Assembly (NCBI GenBank): GCA_018261735.1
Contig: JAGTRM010000036.1
Location: 1 to 35,598 of the forward strand
DNA length: 35,598 bases
Origin: Pseudomonadota bacterium
GTDB taxonomy: Bacteria; Pseudomonadota; Gammaproteobacteria; Burkholderiales; Chitinibacteraceae
Reading direction: 5' to 3'
Part shown: in pieces, positions 1-8,379 of the stretch
Numbering within the stretch: position 1 is the stretch's first letter
Layout: the number at the start of each line of letters is the position of its first letter
Position numbers and translations under genes: made by a program
Notes under the pieces: model-generated
Database searches by the model: none
The model's input: the letters and a program-made list of their open reading frames with translations, nothing else
What the model was told of the DNA's origin: nothing

Positions 1-1
1 C

Positions 2-70
2 GCAACCCAAAGTGCACCGGCAATCTCAACTGCGCCAGCCACCCCAACCACGAACGGAGCGCAACCGTGA
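2..70 (+). CDS. C-terminal tail of an upstream gene, possibly gspD (partial)
   Basis: An open frame runs in from the left edge and stops at TGA 68-70, encoding 22 residues rich in Ala, Pro and Thr. The stop overlaps the GTG start of gspE in a GTGA arrangement, which is typical of co-translated genes in one operon. A low-complexity Pro/Ala/Thr tail would fit the end of a secretin (GspD), a frequent neighbour of gspE, but no secretin motif lies inside the window. The identity is therefore inference from context only; the frame and the overlap are directly visible. Confidence 0.4.
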   Translation, partial: ATQSAPAISTAPATPTTNGAQP

Positions 71-1536
71 GCGAGCGTCTGGTGCCCTACGCCTGGGCGC
101 GCGACAACGGCCTGTTCGACCTCGGCCCGCACGGCGAAGCGCTGCAGGTGTGCTTCCGCCGTGGTGGCAACCTCGGCGCGCTGGCCGAACTGCGCCGCAG
201 CGCGCAACAGCCGTTGCAGATCGAGGTGCTCGAAGCCGACGCGTTCCAGGCCCGGCTGACCGATGCCTTCAACCACCCGGGCCGGCGCGCCGCGAGCATG
301 GTCGGCGACATCGAGGAATCGGCCGATCTGGCGCGCCTGCTGGAAGAAATGCCCGATGTCGAAGACCTGCTCGACGCCGAGGAGGACGCGCCGGTCATCC
401 GCCTGATCAACACCTTGCTGGCCGAAGCCTTGCGCGAAGGGGCGTCCGACATCCACTTCGAACTGTTCGAAAGCCGCGCCACGGTGCGTTTCCGCATCGA
501 CGGCCAGCTGCGCGACATCGTCGAACCCAAGCGCGGCCTGCACGCCGCGATCGTCTCGCGGGTAAAAGTTATGGCTGGGCTCGACATCGCCGAGAAGCGC
601 CTGCCGCAGGACGGGCGCATCACCCTGCGCATTGCCGGACGCCCGGTCGACGTGCGCGCCTCGACCCTGCCGACCGGGCACGGCGAGCGCGTGGTGCTGC
701 GCCTGTTGGACAAGTCGGCCGGCCGCCTGGACCTCGCCAAACTCGGCATGCCGCCGGCGACCTTGCAACGGCTGCAGCACCTGTTGGCGCAGCCGCACGG
801 CATCCTGCTCGTGACCGGGCCGACCGGCTCGGGCAAGACCACCACCCTGTACGCCGCGCTGTCGCAGATGGACGCCACGACCAGCAACATCATGACCGTG
901 GAAGACCCGATCGAATACGACCTGGACGGAGTGGGGCAGACGCATGTGAACCCGCGCATCGACATGACCTTCGCCCGCGCCTTGCGCGCGATCCTGCGCC
1001 AGGACCCGGACGTGATCATGATCGGCGAAATCCGCGACCTGGAAACCGCGCAGATCGCGGTACAGGCCTCGCTCACCGGCCACCTGGTGCTGGCGACGCT
1101 GCACACCAACGACGCGCCGAGCGCAGTGACGCGGCTGGTGGACATGGGGATCGAACCGTTCCTCCTGGCCTCGTCGACCATCGGCGTGCTGGCGCAGCGG
1201 TTGGCCAGGCGCTTGTGCCCGGACTGCCGTTCGGCGTATCCCGCCGACGCGGGCGAGCAACAATTGCTCGGCCTTGATCGCCCGGTCACGCTCTACCGCG
1301 CCATCGGCTGCCCGGCCTGCAACCAGAGTGGTTACCGCGGCCGCACCGGCATCTACGAGCTCTTGAGCGTGGACGAATCCCTACGCGCCCTGATCCATGC
1401 CGGCGGTGATGAACAGGCGATGCGGACCCACGCCATGCAGCAGGGCATGGTCAGCCTGCGCGCCGACGGCTTCGCGCGGGTGCTGGCGGGCGAGACGAGT
1501 GTCGAGGAGATATTGCGCGTCACGCGCGAGGATTGA
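67..1536 (+). CDS. gspE: Type II secretion system ATPase GspE
   Basis: Cytoplasmic hexameric ATPase that powers pseudopilus assembly in type II secretion. The 489-residue product has the full family architecture. An N-terminal GspL-binding region is followed by the Walker A loop GPTGSGKTT (residues 251-259), the Walker B segment VIMIGE (316-321), a His box (LATLHTND), and the zinc-binding tetracysteine C384-x2-C387 / C415-x2-C418 that separates GspE from most PilB-type relatives. The start is GTG at 67, which overlaps the upstream stop and has GGAG about ten bases before it. No gspF follows; the next genes are convergent gspN-gspM-gspL. By eye its G+C content is higher than that of the genes further on. 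PilB or another GspE-like ATPase is the only real alternative, and the zinc motif plus neighbours favour GspE. Confidence 0.93.
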   Translation: MSERLVPYAWARDNGLFDLGPHGEALQVCFRRGGNLGALAELRRSAQQPLQIEVLEADAFQARLTDAFNHPGRRAASMVGDIEESADLARLLEEMPDVEDLLDAEEDAPVIRLINTLLAEALREGASDIHFELFESRATVRFRIDGQLRDIVEPKRGLHAAIVSRVKVMAGLDIAEKRLPQDGRITLRIAGRPVDVRASTLPTGHGERVVLRLLDKSAGRLDLAKLGMPPATLQRLQHLLAQPHGILLVTGPTGSGKTTTLYAALSQMDATTSNIMTVEDPIEYDLDGVGQTHVNPRIDMTFARALRAILRQDPDVIMIGEIRDLETAQIAVQASLTGHLVLATLHTNDAPSAVTRLVDMGIEPFLLASSTIGVLAQRLARRLCPDCRSAYPADAGEQQLLGLDRPVTLYRAIGCPACNQSGYRGRTGIYELLSVDESLRALIHAGGDEQAMRTHAMQQGMVSLRADGFARVLAGETSVEEILRVTRED

Positions 1537-1562
1537 AGAGGGGCAATAGGCCAATCAAAAGT

Positions 1563-1602
1563 AAACGGGCGTATCCGCATGGATACGCCCGTTTTGATTT
1601 TA
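1563..1602. terminator. Bidirectional intrinsic terminator between gspE and gspN
   Basis: A perfect 14-bp stem (1563-1576 with 1581-1594) closes a GCAT loop. It is followed by TTTGATTTT on the plus strand and preceded by an A-rich run (T-rich on the minus strand). It lies exactly between the convergent stops of gspE and gspN and should serve both. Confidence 0.85.
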
Positions 1603-1613
1603 CGGTGACAGGA

Positions 1614-2351
1614 TCAGCTGGAGGGTAAGGCCAAGGTGTATTCACCGTTTGCATCTTGTTGCAACAGGGAAAGGATCGGGCGCAGGTTGCCTGCCAGCTT
1701 GTTATCCGGCTTGAAGGTGAGCTTCCCGGCCACCTTGCCGCGCTTGAGGTCCAGCGTGCCTTCGCCGTTGATCGCCATGGGGCCGTCCTCGGGCCGCGCC
1801 GCCCAGGAGGCTGCCTGCGAGTTGGGTACGGACAGCTGGATTTGCGTATTGCCCAGCGCGCCGATGCCCGGCACCAGTGCGGAAAACAGATTCTCTACGC
1901 GCGCAGATAGCTCGGACGGGCGCTGGAGCGTGAAAACCGCGCTCTGCAGTTTCAGCATGCCGCCCAGGCGCAGCGGTTTGAGTTTCGCATCCTGAGCCAG
2001 CAAGGGTTCCAGTGGCAGCGCGACTTGCATATCGCGTACTTCGACGGCGTTGGGCGAGACTGCGAGGGTCAGACGGGATTGTTCTGCGGCAAACTTACCC
2101 TTGATCTCCCAGGCCAGTTGGCCGCGCAGCAGGCGCTGCGGTTGCAGCTGCCAGGCAATATCGTGCTGCACGGCCATGCCGCCCAGGCCCAGCGCGCTGG
2201 CGCGGCCCTGCCAAACAGTGCCTTCACCCCCGGTCAGTTGGAGCGTGGCAGGCAAAAATCCGGCCGCCAGTGCCACCGGGAAGCGGACCAGCGCAAAGCC
2301 GAGGAAGACGATCAGGATGCCGGCAGCGACCAGCCATTTGCGTTTGCTCAT
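1614..2351 (-). CDS. gspN: Type II secretion system protein N (GspN)
   Basis: A 245-residue inner-membrane protein with one N-terminal hydrophobic segment (about residues 5-24) and a long periplasmic beta-rich part. The segment LTGGEGTVWQGRA just after the membrane anchor is characteristic of the GspN family, as is its place as last gene after gspL and gspM. GspN is an accessory component of the inner-membrane platform, present in only some type II systems. Its ATG overlaps the gspM stop by ATGA (2348-2351), implying translational coupling. Confidence 0.88.
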   Translation of the reverse strand: MSKRKWLVAAGILIVFLGFALVRFPVALAAGFLPATLQLTGGEGTVWQGRASALGLGGMAVQHDIAWQLQPQRLLRGQLAWEIKGKFAAEQSRLTLAVSPNAVEVRDMQVALPLEPLLAQDAKLKPLRLGGMLKLQSAVFTLQRPSELSARVENLFSALVPGIGALGNTQIQLSVPNSQAASWAARPEDGPMAINGEGTLDLKRGKVAGKLTFKPDNKLAGNLRPILSLLQQDANGEYTLALPSS

Positions 2352-2821
2352 CGGCTGCGCTCCATTTCGAGCACCACGCGCGCCGGGCCGTTGGCGGATT
2401 CGCGCTTGATGCTGAGCGTGGTGATACGGGCATCGGCGTCCTGGCGCAGGCCATCGGCCAGGGCCAGCGCCTCATTGATCGGCAGTTCCGGCAAGCGCAA
2501 CTCGACGCGTTCTGCCGAGAGCGAGCGCAGATCGGCAGCGGTTTTACGGGTGCTCAGCAGTTGAAACAAGGTGCTGCGCAGATCGCCCTGCGCGCTCGCT
2601 GCTTGGCTGGGGCGCATGCCGGGAGTGGGCTGGGCGCGCATGGCAAAGAGCTGCCCTTCCAGTACCGGAATGCTGCGCTGCAGCCGGCTGATTTGTTGCT
2701 GCAGTGGCAAAATCAGCCCGAAGACCAACAACACGGTGCCGACCAGCACACCCCAGACCGCCAGTATTTTTTGTTCCCGCAGCGAGCGGGACTGCCAGAA
2801 CTGGATAAGACGGGCTTTCAT
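2348..2821 (-). CDS. gspM: Type II secretion system protein M (GspM)
   Basis: A 157-residue protein with a short cytoplasmic N-terminus containing the REQKIL segment, one transmembrane helix (about 19-39) and a periplasmic part that begins as a coiled coil, the usual GspM plan and length. GspM binds GspL and GspC in the inner-membrane platform. The frame stays open upstream to 3082, but the start at 2821 is chosen because it overlaps the gspL stop by ATGA and because the extra upstream residues fall inside the gspL coding sequence and do not resemble GspM. Confidence 0.88.
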   Translation of the reverse strand: MKARLIQFWQSRSLREQKILAVWGVLVGTVLLVFGLILPLQQQISRLQRSIPVLEGQLFAMRAQPTPGMRPSQAASAQGDLRSTLFQLLSTRKTAADLRSLSAERVELRLPELPINEALALADGLRQDADARITTLSIKRESANGPARVVLEMERSR

Positions 2822-3897
2822 GGTTTGCTCCCGGTACGGATTTCCAGCCGGGAAAATCCCGGTTCGGCCGGCGAAAGGTTGAATTCGCGTTTGCCGGCTT
2901 CCAGCTTCGGACGCAGCTTGGCGACATCGCTTTCCGAGATCACCAGGCGGATGACACCTTCGCGGTATTCGGCACTGCGCGGCAGGATGCCAGCCCCGAG
3001 TGTGTTGGCAAACTGGCTCAGTGTATCCAGTGCATCGGATGCTGCGCCGCCGGTCGAAGCCTCGCGCTGCTTGCTTTGCCATTGCATGATCGGGTCAACG
3101 ATGGGCGTGCCGGGAAAGGCCGCCGCAAAGGTCTGGCGGATTTCGTCCTTCAGGCTTTTTTCGCGCGCGGCCAGTTGTTGCCAGTGAATGATCGCGCCCA
3201 GCAGCAGGGCGCAGGCCAAGGCCAAGCCCAGCGCGCCGCTGCGCCGGAACTGGCCAGGGGTCAACCGGTTTGCATAGCGCGGGGCAAATAAGCCGGTCAG
3301 GAAATTTGCCGCTTCGTCCTGCAGTGGCTGGCTGAACAGGTCTTCGCTCAACGCCACGGTGGTGCCGAGTAGCTCTCCGACGAGCGACGCATCCTCCAGG
3401 TAGCCAACCTGCCCATTCGGGGTGCGGAAGATGCAGCCCGTTGGCGTGGTGGCGGTCACCGGCTGAATGGCTGCGAGGAGCAAGTCGTATATGGCAAAGG
3501 CGCTGTCTGGTTTCAGCTGCGCGCCGTGCAGGCGGGCCAGCCACCGGTTCAACCAGTGCGCGCTGCAGACCCACACCAATCGCCCCTCAGCCTCCTGGCG
3601 GGCAATCACCACATGGGTTTCTTCGCGTTTGACCAGCAGCGTGTCTTCGAGTGCCTGATCAATGATCGCGGCCAGATGGCGGCCGGCAGTTTTAAGCGTG
3701 GTGATCAGATGACCGGCCACGACGCCGGCCGGCAGGATCAGTTGCAGTTGCTGGTGCGGCGGCAGGGCATCAAGGACGTTGTGGCCACTGCCCACACATA
3801 CGTGCTTGGCATCGAACGCGTACCAGGGCACTTGGTCTGCGGTGGCGTCTTCCGGCAGCACGATCCGGAGCAGGTTGATAGGGGAGGGCTTGTCCAT
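2818..3897 (-). CDS. gspL: Type II secretion system protein L (GspL)
   Basis: A 359-residue bitopic protein that recruits the GspE ATPase to the inner membrane. It has an actin-like cytoplasmic domain (about 1-200), the conserved juxtamembrane NFLTGLFAPR segment (199-208, compare the NLLQG-x-APR signature of GspL), one transmembrane helix (about 221-238) and a periplasmic ferredoxin-like domain at the end. It is first in a gspL-M-N run, so gspF-K must lie elsewhere or on the far side of gspE. The SD upstream of ATG 3897 is weak (AATAGG about ten bases before). Confidence 0.9.
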   Translation of the reverse strand: MDKPSPINLLRIVLPEDATADQVPWYAFDAKHVCVGSGHNVLDALPPHQQLQLILPAGVVAGHLITTLKTAGRHLAAIIDQALEDTLLVKREETHVVIARQEAEGRLVWVCSAHWLNRWLARLHGAQLKPDSAFAIYDLLLAAIQPVTATTPTGCIFRTPNGQVGYLEDASLVGELLGTTVALSEDLFSQPLQDEAANFLTGLFAPRYANRLTPGQFRRSGALGLALACALLLGAIIHWQQLAAREKSLKDEIRQTFAAAFPGTPIVDPIMQWQSKQREASTGGAASDALDTLSQFANTLGAGILPRSAEYREGVIRLVISESDVAKLRPKLEAGKREFNLSPAEPGFSRLEIRTGSKP

Positions 3898-4270
3898 GGC
3901 GTATGAAACGACCTATTGGCGGATGTGAATGGCGGCTTGGGCAACATCCCCGCTTCAGGGAATGTTGATTCATCGGCTAACGCGGATTATTTTACCTGAG
4001 GAAGGATTGTTTTTCTGTTTTTGTGCTTGGTTTTGCCATGCCGATAAGGTATTGCACCATGACTTAAATGTATTTGACGCATATTTGGGGTTGTTGAATA
4101 CTGGCGGAATTAGGCAATTAAAGATGATTTATCTTGTTGATTTTGCTTGTCTTATTTGTGGTTGTTTGGTGTTGGTGTAATTGGGATGAAAATTGCTTTA
4201 TTGTCTGGTCTATATTCTTTAAAAGACAATATTGGCTGGGTTGAATTTCGTTAACAGGTGAATCAAATCC
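3898..4270. other. AT-rich intergenic region between divergent gspL and the zinc-ribbon gene
   Basis: This 373-base gap is far more AT-rich than its surroundings, especially 4000-4260. It carries the divergent promoters for gspL (-) and the gene at 4271 (+), although no -35/-10 pair is convincing. An 8-bp inverted repeat (TATTGTCT 4199-4206 / AGACAATA 4224-4231) lies 40-70 bases before the downstream start. An 83-codon open frame at 3929-4180 has no SD and no recognisable product, and I do not call it. Confidence 0.5.
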
Positions 4271-4768
4271 ATGAAAAATTTGCATACGACTTCTGATTCC
4301 GTTTTGACCATTGCTGAAACGGTTTGTGATCGGTGCGGTGCGGTGATGCCTGCCAGTTCTGCGGAATTCAATGAATGTTTGTCAATTGACAAAACCTGCG
4401 GTGATGGCTCGGTTTTTGGTGCAGGAAAATCGCTGCGGCTGGATTTGTGCCAGGACTGCGTGGATGACGTGCTGGGGCCGTGGCTGCGGGTTGTGGAACC
4501 CATCGCACCCAGCCAGGTCGAGCAATTGGCCGAGTTTTTCACGCTGGTGCAGGATTCATTCGCCAACGATCAGGCCGCCATCGATGCCTGGCTGGATGCG
4601 GGATGCACCGGTCTTGGCGGCGAATCGCCCCAGGCATACCTGGAACGAACTGGCGAAACAGAGCCTATCGCGCGCTTGCTGCGCAACAACGATTCTGCCC
4701 GGATCAAGCATGCCGCCATGCGCGGCAAGGATTCCTCCGGCTGGCGCAGCCGGGAAGCTTTCAGATAA
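4271..4768 (+). CDS. Zinc-ribbon protein with MbcA/ParS-like C-terminal segment
   Basis: A 165-residue protein of unknown function. The N-terminal half has a CDRC ... CQDC double knuckle (C19-x2-C22 and C60-x2-C63) around the conserved phrase SIDKTCGDGSVFGAGKSLRL, a pattern known from many uncharacterised proteobacterial proteins. The C-terminal half (about 104-142) reads AIDAWLDAGCTGLGGESPQAYLERTGE, which resembles the toxin-binding segment of MbcA/ParS/Xre antitoxins (AWL ... LGG-x-P ... L). No toxin gene of the RES type is adjacent. SD ACAGGTGA precedes the ATG by about nine bases. The frame is certain; the antitoxin relation is inference from motif shape. Confidence 0.7.
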   Translation: MKNLHTTSDSVLTIAETVCDRCGAVMPASSAEFNECLSIDKTCGDGSVFGAGKSLRLDLCQDCVDDVLGPWLRVVEPIAPSQVEQLAEFFTLVQDSFANDQAAIDAWLDAGCTGLGGESPQAYLERTGETEPIARLLRNNDSARIKHAAMRGKDSSGWRSREAFR

Positions 4769-4806
4769 ATTTGCAGTAACGCGGACCTTCTTCTCGCATT
4801 CTCAAC

Positions 4807-4852
4807 CAGGCAACATCCGCTTGTTCTCAACGCGGTGTTGCCTGTTTTGCTT
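4807..4852 (+). terminator. Intrinsic terminator after the zinc-ribbon gene
   Basis: CAGGCAACA-T-CCGC (4807-4820) pairs with GCGG-TGTTGCCTG (4832-4844) through a stem with one bulged T, closed by an 11-base loop and followed directly by TTTTGCTT. It separates the 4271 gene from corA. Confidence 0.75.
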
Positions 4853-5052
4853 GATCCTCGCTTCACAATCTCGCGCGTATTTCGCGGCCTCTCTTGCTAT
4901 ATCATTGAAACACCGATATTCCGGCTTGCCTGGAACTTGCTGCTGGTGAATCTGGGCAAACTCAATAAACCGTACCCTCAAGCTGAAACACCTGCGCAAT
5001 GGCTGGAACCCCGGCCATGATTTTTACGTGCGCTCAAGAAGGAGACCGGACC

Positions 5053-6162
5053 GTGGCAAGACGTCGACGCAATACCTCCCGTAGCAATGCAACGCGCGAG
5101 CTAAAAGCTTTTCCTACCGCCGCCAAAGCCGGGTTGGCGCCGGGTACCCTGAAATATGTGGGCCGGCGCGAGGCGGAAGAATCCTATGCCACGCTGATCG
5201 AATACGGGCCGCAGGCGGGGGATTATCAGGAAACCCGCTTTACCGATCCGGAGCTGGGTCGGCAATACCAGCCGCGCTTTGAAACACTTTGGCTGAACCT
5301 GCATGGCCTGGGCAATCTGGATCTGCTTACCGTGGTGGGTGAACGTTTCAGGCTGCATCCGCTGGTGATGGAAGACATCCTCAATACCGAGCATCGCCCC
5401 AAGATCGATGCCTATCCCGGTTATGTTTTCATCACCACCCGGCTGGTTTTTTTCGCGGAAGATGGCGCGCTGTGCAGCGAGCAGGTAAGCCTGATCCTGG
5501 GCACACGCTTCGTGCTGACCTTTCAGGAAAAACCCACCGGCACTTTTAGCGCCATTCGCGAGGCACTGAAAAAGAGCGAATCGCAGGTGCGCAAGCTGGG
5601 CGGCGATTACCTGGTGTATCTGCTGCTCGATAAATTGGTGGACCGCTACTACACCGTGCTGGAGCAGATCGGCGAGCAGGTGGAAAATCTGGAAGATGAA
5701 ATCGTTAGCGCGCCATCGTCGGGACACTTTTTGCAGGTGCAGGAATCCCGGCGCATGCTGCAGTACCTCAAGCGCGGCCTGTGGCCGTTGCGCGAAGTGG
5801 TCAATACGCTATTGCGCAACGAGTCTGGATTCTTCGATGGGGAAACCCTGCTGTACTTGCGCGATGTATACGATCACCTGGTGCAGTTGATCGAAAGCGC
5901 CGAAGCTCTGCGCGAAATCGTGACTGCAGCGCAGGAAACCTGCCTTTCCCTCCAATCGCAACACATGAATATCCAGATGCGCCGCCTGACGGCGCTGACC
6001 GCCGTGTTCATGCCTTTGAGCTTGATCGCCGGCATCTACGGTATGAATTTCGAATTCATGCCGGAGCTGCACTGGCCCATGGGCTACTACGCAGTTCTGG
6101 GCGGCATGGGGGTGATCGGTCTGGTGCTGGGCTGGATTTTCTGGCGCAGAAAGTGGTTGTAG
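5053..6162 (+). CDS. corA: Magnesium/cobalt transporter CorA
   Basis: Pentameric divalent-cation channel of the inner membrane (369 residues from this start). The long N-terminal part forms the cytoplasmic funnel. The C-terminus has the two family helices (about 311-329 and 345-364) with the signature YGMNF between them (GMN at 330-332), followed by a basic tail (WRRKWL). The GTG at 5053 is chosen because AAGGAG lies nine bases before it and the product begins with a basic stretch. In-frame ATGs at 4999 and 5017 would add 18 or 12 residues but lack an SD. Flanked by unrelated genes, so probably monocistronic. Confidence 0.9.
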   Translation: MARRRRNTSRSNATRELKAFPTAAKAGLAPGTLKYVGRREAEESYATLIEYGPQAGDYQETRFTDPELGRQYQPRFETLWLNLHGLGNLDLLTVVGERFRLHPLVMEDILNTEHRPKIDAYPGYVFITTRLVFFAEDGALCSEQVSLILGTRFVLTFQEKPTGTFSAIREALKKSESQVRKLGGDYLVYLLLDKLVDRYYTVLEQIGEQVENLEDEIVSAPSSGHFLQVQESRRMLQYLKRGLWPLREVVNTLLRNESGFFDGETLLYLRDVYDHLVQLIESAEALREIVTAAQETCLSLQSQHMNIQMRRLTALTAVFMPLSLIAGIYGMNFEFMPELHWPMGYYAVLGGMGVIGLVLGWIFWRRKWL

Positions 6163-6352
6163 TAGATTCCATTGTTTGCCACCGCATTCTTGACACTTCA
6201 AGTGGCGCAGTTTCCGGATTGCGCTGCTTTTGGTGGTTGCTTACATTGTTGTTGGTAGTTTTTAAATAAAATAATTCTGTAATAAATTACATTTATGACT
6301 GGTGTAAGGGAGGTTACCATCCACTTTTAAGCTTGCTTTGGTCCAAAGAAAT

Positions 6353-6850
6353 ATGAAAAATTCGGTCATCTTCATCGCAATGATTGCTGGTTTGTTCGGG
6401 CTGGCAGCATGCTCATCAAACAGCGGCCCCGTGCCAAGTTGTACGTTCGAATCAGCTTCTGCCACCTTGCCCGAGAAAATCTGGCAGCAGTTTGAAACCC
6501 AGTTTGCAGATAATTCCCCCAGTGTCTCCAACAGCTTTCTTCAAACCACCCGCCGGCATTTCAAGCTGCAGTTGGGAGAGATCACGACTGTGGATACCGA
6601 GAAAGACACAAACCAGACCAATTGCACGGTGGTGGTAACGACCGCGCTGCAGGATGATTTCAAGGACGATACTTCCCAGCTCAGTCTTGATGGCAAAAAT
6701 TTGGTTGGCTCGGTCAAATACCGCGTCAAACTTTCCGATGACCAGAAAACAAGCAGCATCGTATCGATGGAGATTGATTCCAACCTTGGGCAACTGGCCA
6801 GGATCGGCCGCGCTATTTCCGATAAGGAATTAGAGGCAACGGCGCAGTAG
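6353..6850 (+). CDS. Small secreted lipoprotein of unknown function
   Basis: A 165-residue product with a lipoprotein signal peptide: MKNSVIFIAMIAGLFGLAAC, lipobox LAAC with the acylated cysteine at 20, followed by SSN. No aspartate at +2, so outer-membrane sorting would be expected by the usual rule. The mature part is polar with many Asp/Thr/Ser and no recognised domain. ATG 6353 is preferred over the in-frame TTG 6338 because it places a short basic N-region before the hydrophobic core. The SD is weak, and the upstream 190 bases are AT-rich. Confidence 0.75.
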   Translation: MKNSVIFIAMIAGLFGLAACSSNSGPVPSCTFESASATLPEKIWQQFETQFADNSPSVSNSFLQTTRRHFKLQLGEITTVDTEKDTNQTNCTVVVTTALQDDFKDDTSQLSLDGKNLVGSVKYRVKLSDDQKTSSIVSMEIDSNLGQLARIGRAISDKELEATAQ

Positions 6851-7040
6851 ACCGAGACTGCAAAGTATTGGGCTCAGAAAAGTGAAGTGCTTGCCAGCCG
6901 GAAGGAATTCCATTGGGGATGAAATTCATTGATTGGAATTCGGGGCATATTAACCAGCGAAGCTCCCGGATTCCACAGCGCAACATCTGGGCAACTTGTT
7001 GGCGATGATGAAGGTGCTCTGCATGCAAATATGATTTGGG

Positions 7041-7071
7041 GTGACAATCATCAAAACTTGGTACATATAAT
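7041..7071 (+). promoter_or_regulatory. Candidate sigma-70 promoter for the patatin gene
   Basis: A consensus -10 TATAAT (7066-7071) follows GTGACA (7041-7046) at 19 bases, or GACAAT at 17 bases. It lies about 65 bases upstream of the ATG at 7136. Supported by sequence only. Confidence 0.45.
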
Positions 7072-7135
7072 CATGATGCTGCGTTGCAGCATCAGATTCG
7101 CCCTTTCTCCCAATTGATGAAATGAGGGTTCAGCC

Positions 7136-8320
7136 ATGGTTGCCAAGATCAAGCATTCCGATAAAGCTCAAGCCGGAACTTCCAAACCGGCCGGTTCAGC
7201 AGTCAAACCCCGCGTTGCCCTGATCCTGCAGGGTGGCGGTGCCCTTGGCGCCTATCATATTGGGGCCTACGAGGCCTTGCATGAAGCAGGGCTGGAGCCT
7301 GACTGGGTGGCCGGCATTTCAATCGGCGCCATTAACGCCTGCATCCTGGTCGGCAACGATGCCGCCGACCGACTGACCGCCATGGAAACCCTGTGGGACG
7401 AGATTTCCCGCCCGGACATGTTCGGCGACCTTCTGTCGGGAGACTTGCGACGCAGCTACAACAAGTTGAGCTTCATGGGGGCGGTGATGTTCGGGCAACC
7501 CAATTTCTGGACGCCCCGTTTTCCCAGCCCACTGCTCCTGGGCGACATGGAGCCGGAGAACGCGAGCTTTTGCGACACCTCGCCGATGCGGGCAACCTTG
7601 GCCCGGCTATCCAGCTTCGACCGGATCAATGGCGGCGATACCCGGATTTCCTTGGGTGCCACCAAGCTGACGACCGGCGAGATGGAGTTCTTCGACAATA
7701 CCCGCCAGGCGATTGCTCCCGAACATGTTCTGGCCAGTGGCTCGCTGCCGCCCGGCTTTCCGGCCACCCGCGTTGGTGGCGACCTTTATTGGGATGGCGG
7801 ATGCGTATCCAACACGCCGCTCGATGCCATTTACCAGGACGATGCCTCGGGCCACACTCTGGTTTTCATGATCGACCTGTGGGATGCCCATGGCCCAGCC
7901 CCCCGGAACATGGACCAGGTGTCATGGCGCCAGAACCAAATTCTCTATTCCAGCCGTACCGCCCACCACATCGAAGCCCTGACCAGCCGCCATAACCACC
8001 GGCGGACGCTGCACAGTTTCGCCGACAAGGCTGATATCGATGTCAGTTCGGTGTCCGACGACGTGGATCTGGGCAGCCACAACGGCGAGGCGCATTTCGA
8101 CATCGTGCATGTTATCTATCATCCCGGTGCCGACCAGATTGCCGATTCGGATGCCGAGTTTTCCCGCCCGTCGATTGCCGAGCGGCGCGCTGCTGGCTAT
8201 GCCGACCTTCAGCTGGCCCTGCGGGAATCGCCGTGGACGCGCAAGACCAAGCCGGCGCATGTCGGCAGTTCGGTGCATGTCGTGCGCGGCGGCACAGTGA
8301 GCTCCCGCAATCCCTTCTGA
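7136..8320 (+). CDS. Patatin-like phospholipase with DUF3734-type C-terminus
   Basis: A 394-residue serine lipid acyl hydrolase. It has the glycine-rich oxyanion loop GGGALG (33-38), the nucleophile elbow GISIG (serine 62) and the catalytic DGG (aspartate 220), so the Ser-Asp dyad is complete. The last 110 or so residues, beyond the catalytic core, resemble the DUF3734 extension found on a bacterial branch often linked to polyhydroxyalkanoate metabolism. No signal peptide, so it should be cytoplasmic or peripheral. SD TGAGGGT lies six to seven bases before the ATG. Substrate is not determinable from sequence. Confidence 0.88.
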   Translation: MVAKIKHSDKAQAGTSKPAGSAVKPRVALILQGGGALGAYHIGAYEALHEAGLEPDWVAGISIGAINACILVGNDAADRLTAMETLWDEISRPDMFGDLLSGDLRRSYNKLSFMGAVMFGQPNFWTPRFPSPLLLGDMEPENASFCDTSPMRATLARLSSFDRINGGDTRISLGATKLTTGEMEFFDNTRQAIAPEHVLASGSLPPGFPATRVGGDLYWDGGCVSNTPLDAIYQDDASGHTLVFMIDLWDAHGPAPRNMDQVSWRQNQILYSSRTAHHIEALTSRHNHRRTLHSFADKADIDVSSVSDDVDLGSHNGEAHFDIVHVIYHPGADQIADSDAEFSRPSIAERRAAGYADLQLALRESPWTRKTKPAHVGSSVHVVRGGTVSSRNPF

Positions 8321-8337
8321 CGATCATCACCCTGGTT

Positions 8338-8357
8338 GCTCCCGCCCGGGCGGGAGC
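8338..8357. repeat. Perfect 20-bp palindrome between patatin gene and small membrane gene
   Basis: GCTCCCGCCCGGGCGGGAGC reads identically on both strands. It begins 18 bases after the patatin stop and ends 9 bases before the SD of the next gene. No T-run follows, so it is more likely an mRNA-stabilising or attenuating hairpin than a plain terminator. Confidence 0.6.
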
Positions 8358-8379
8358 GGCGCCGACCGGAGGCCTGGCC

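Noticed and set aside
12..1277. A 421-codon frame overlapping gspE on the same strand
   Set aside because: Arg/Pro/Ala-rich frame-shifted reading of gspE, which itself is unmistakable.
3929..4180. An 83-codon frame in the AT-rich gap as a small membrane protein
   Set aside because: No SD, no conserved motif, and composition fits a non-coding AT-rich control region.
6929..7117. A 62-codon frame upstream of the patatin gene
   Set aside because: It runs through the likely promoter, has no SD, and resembles nothing.
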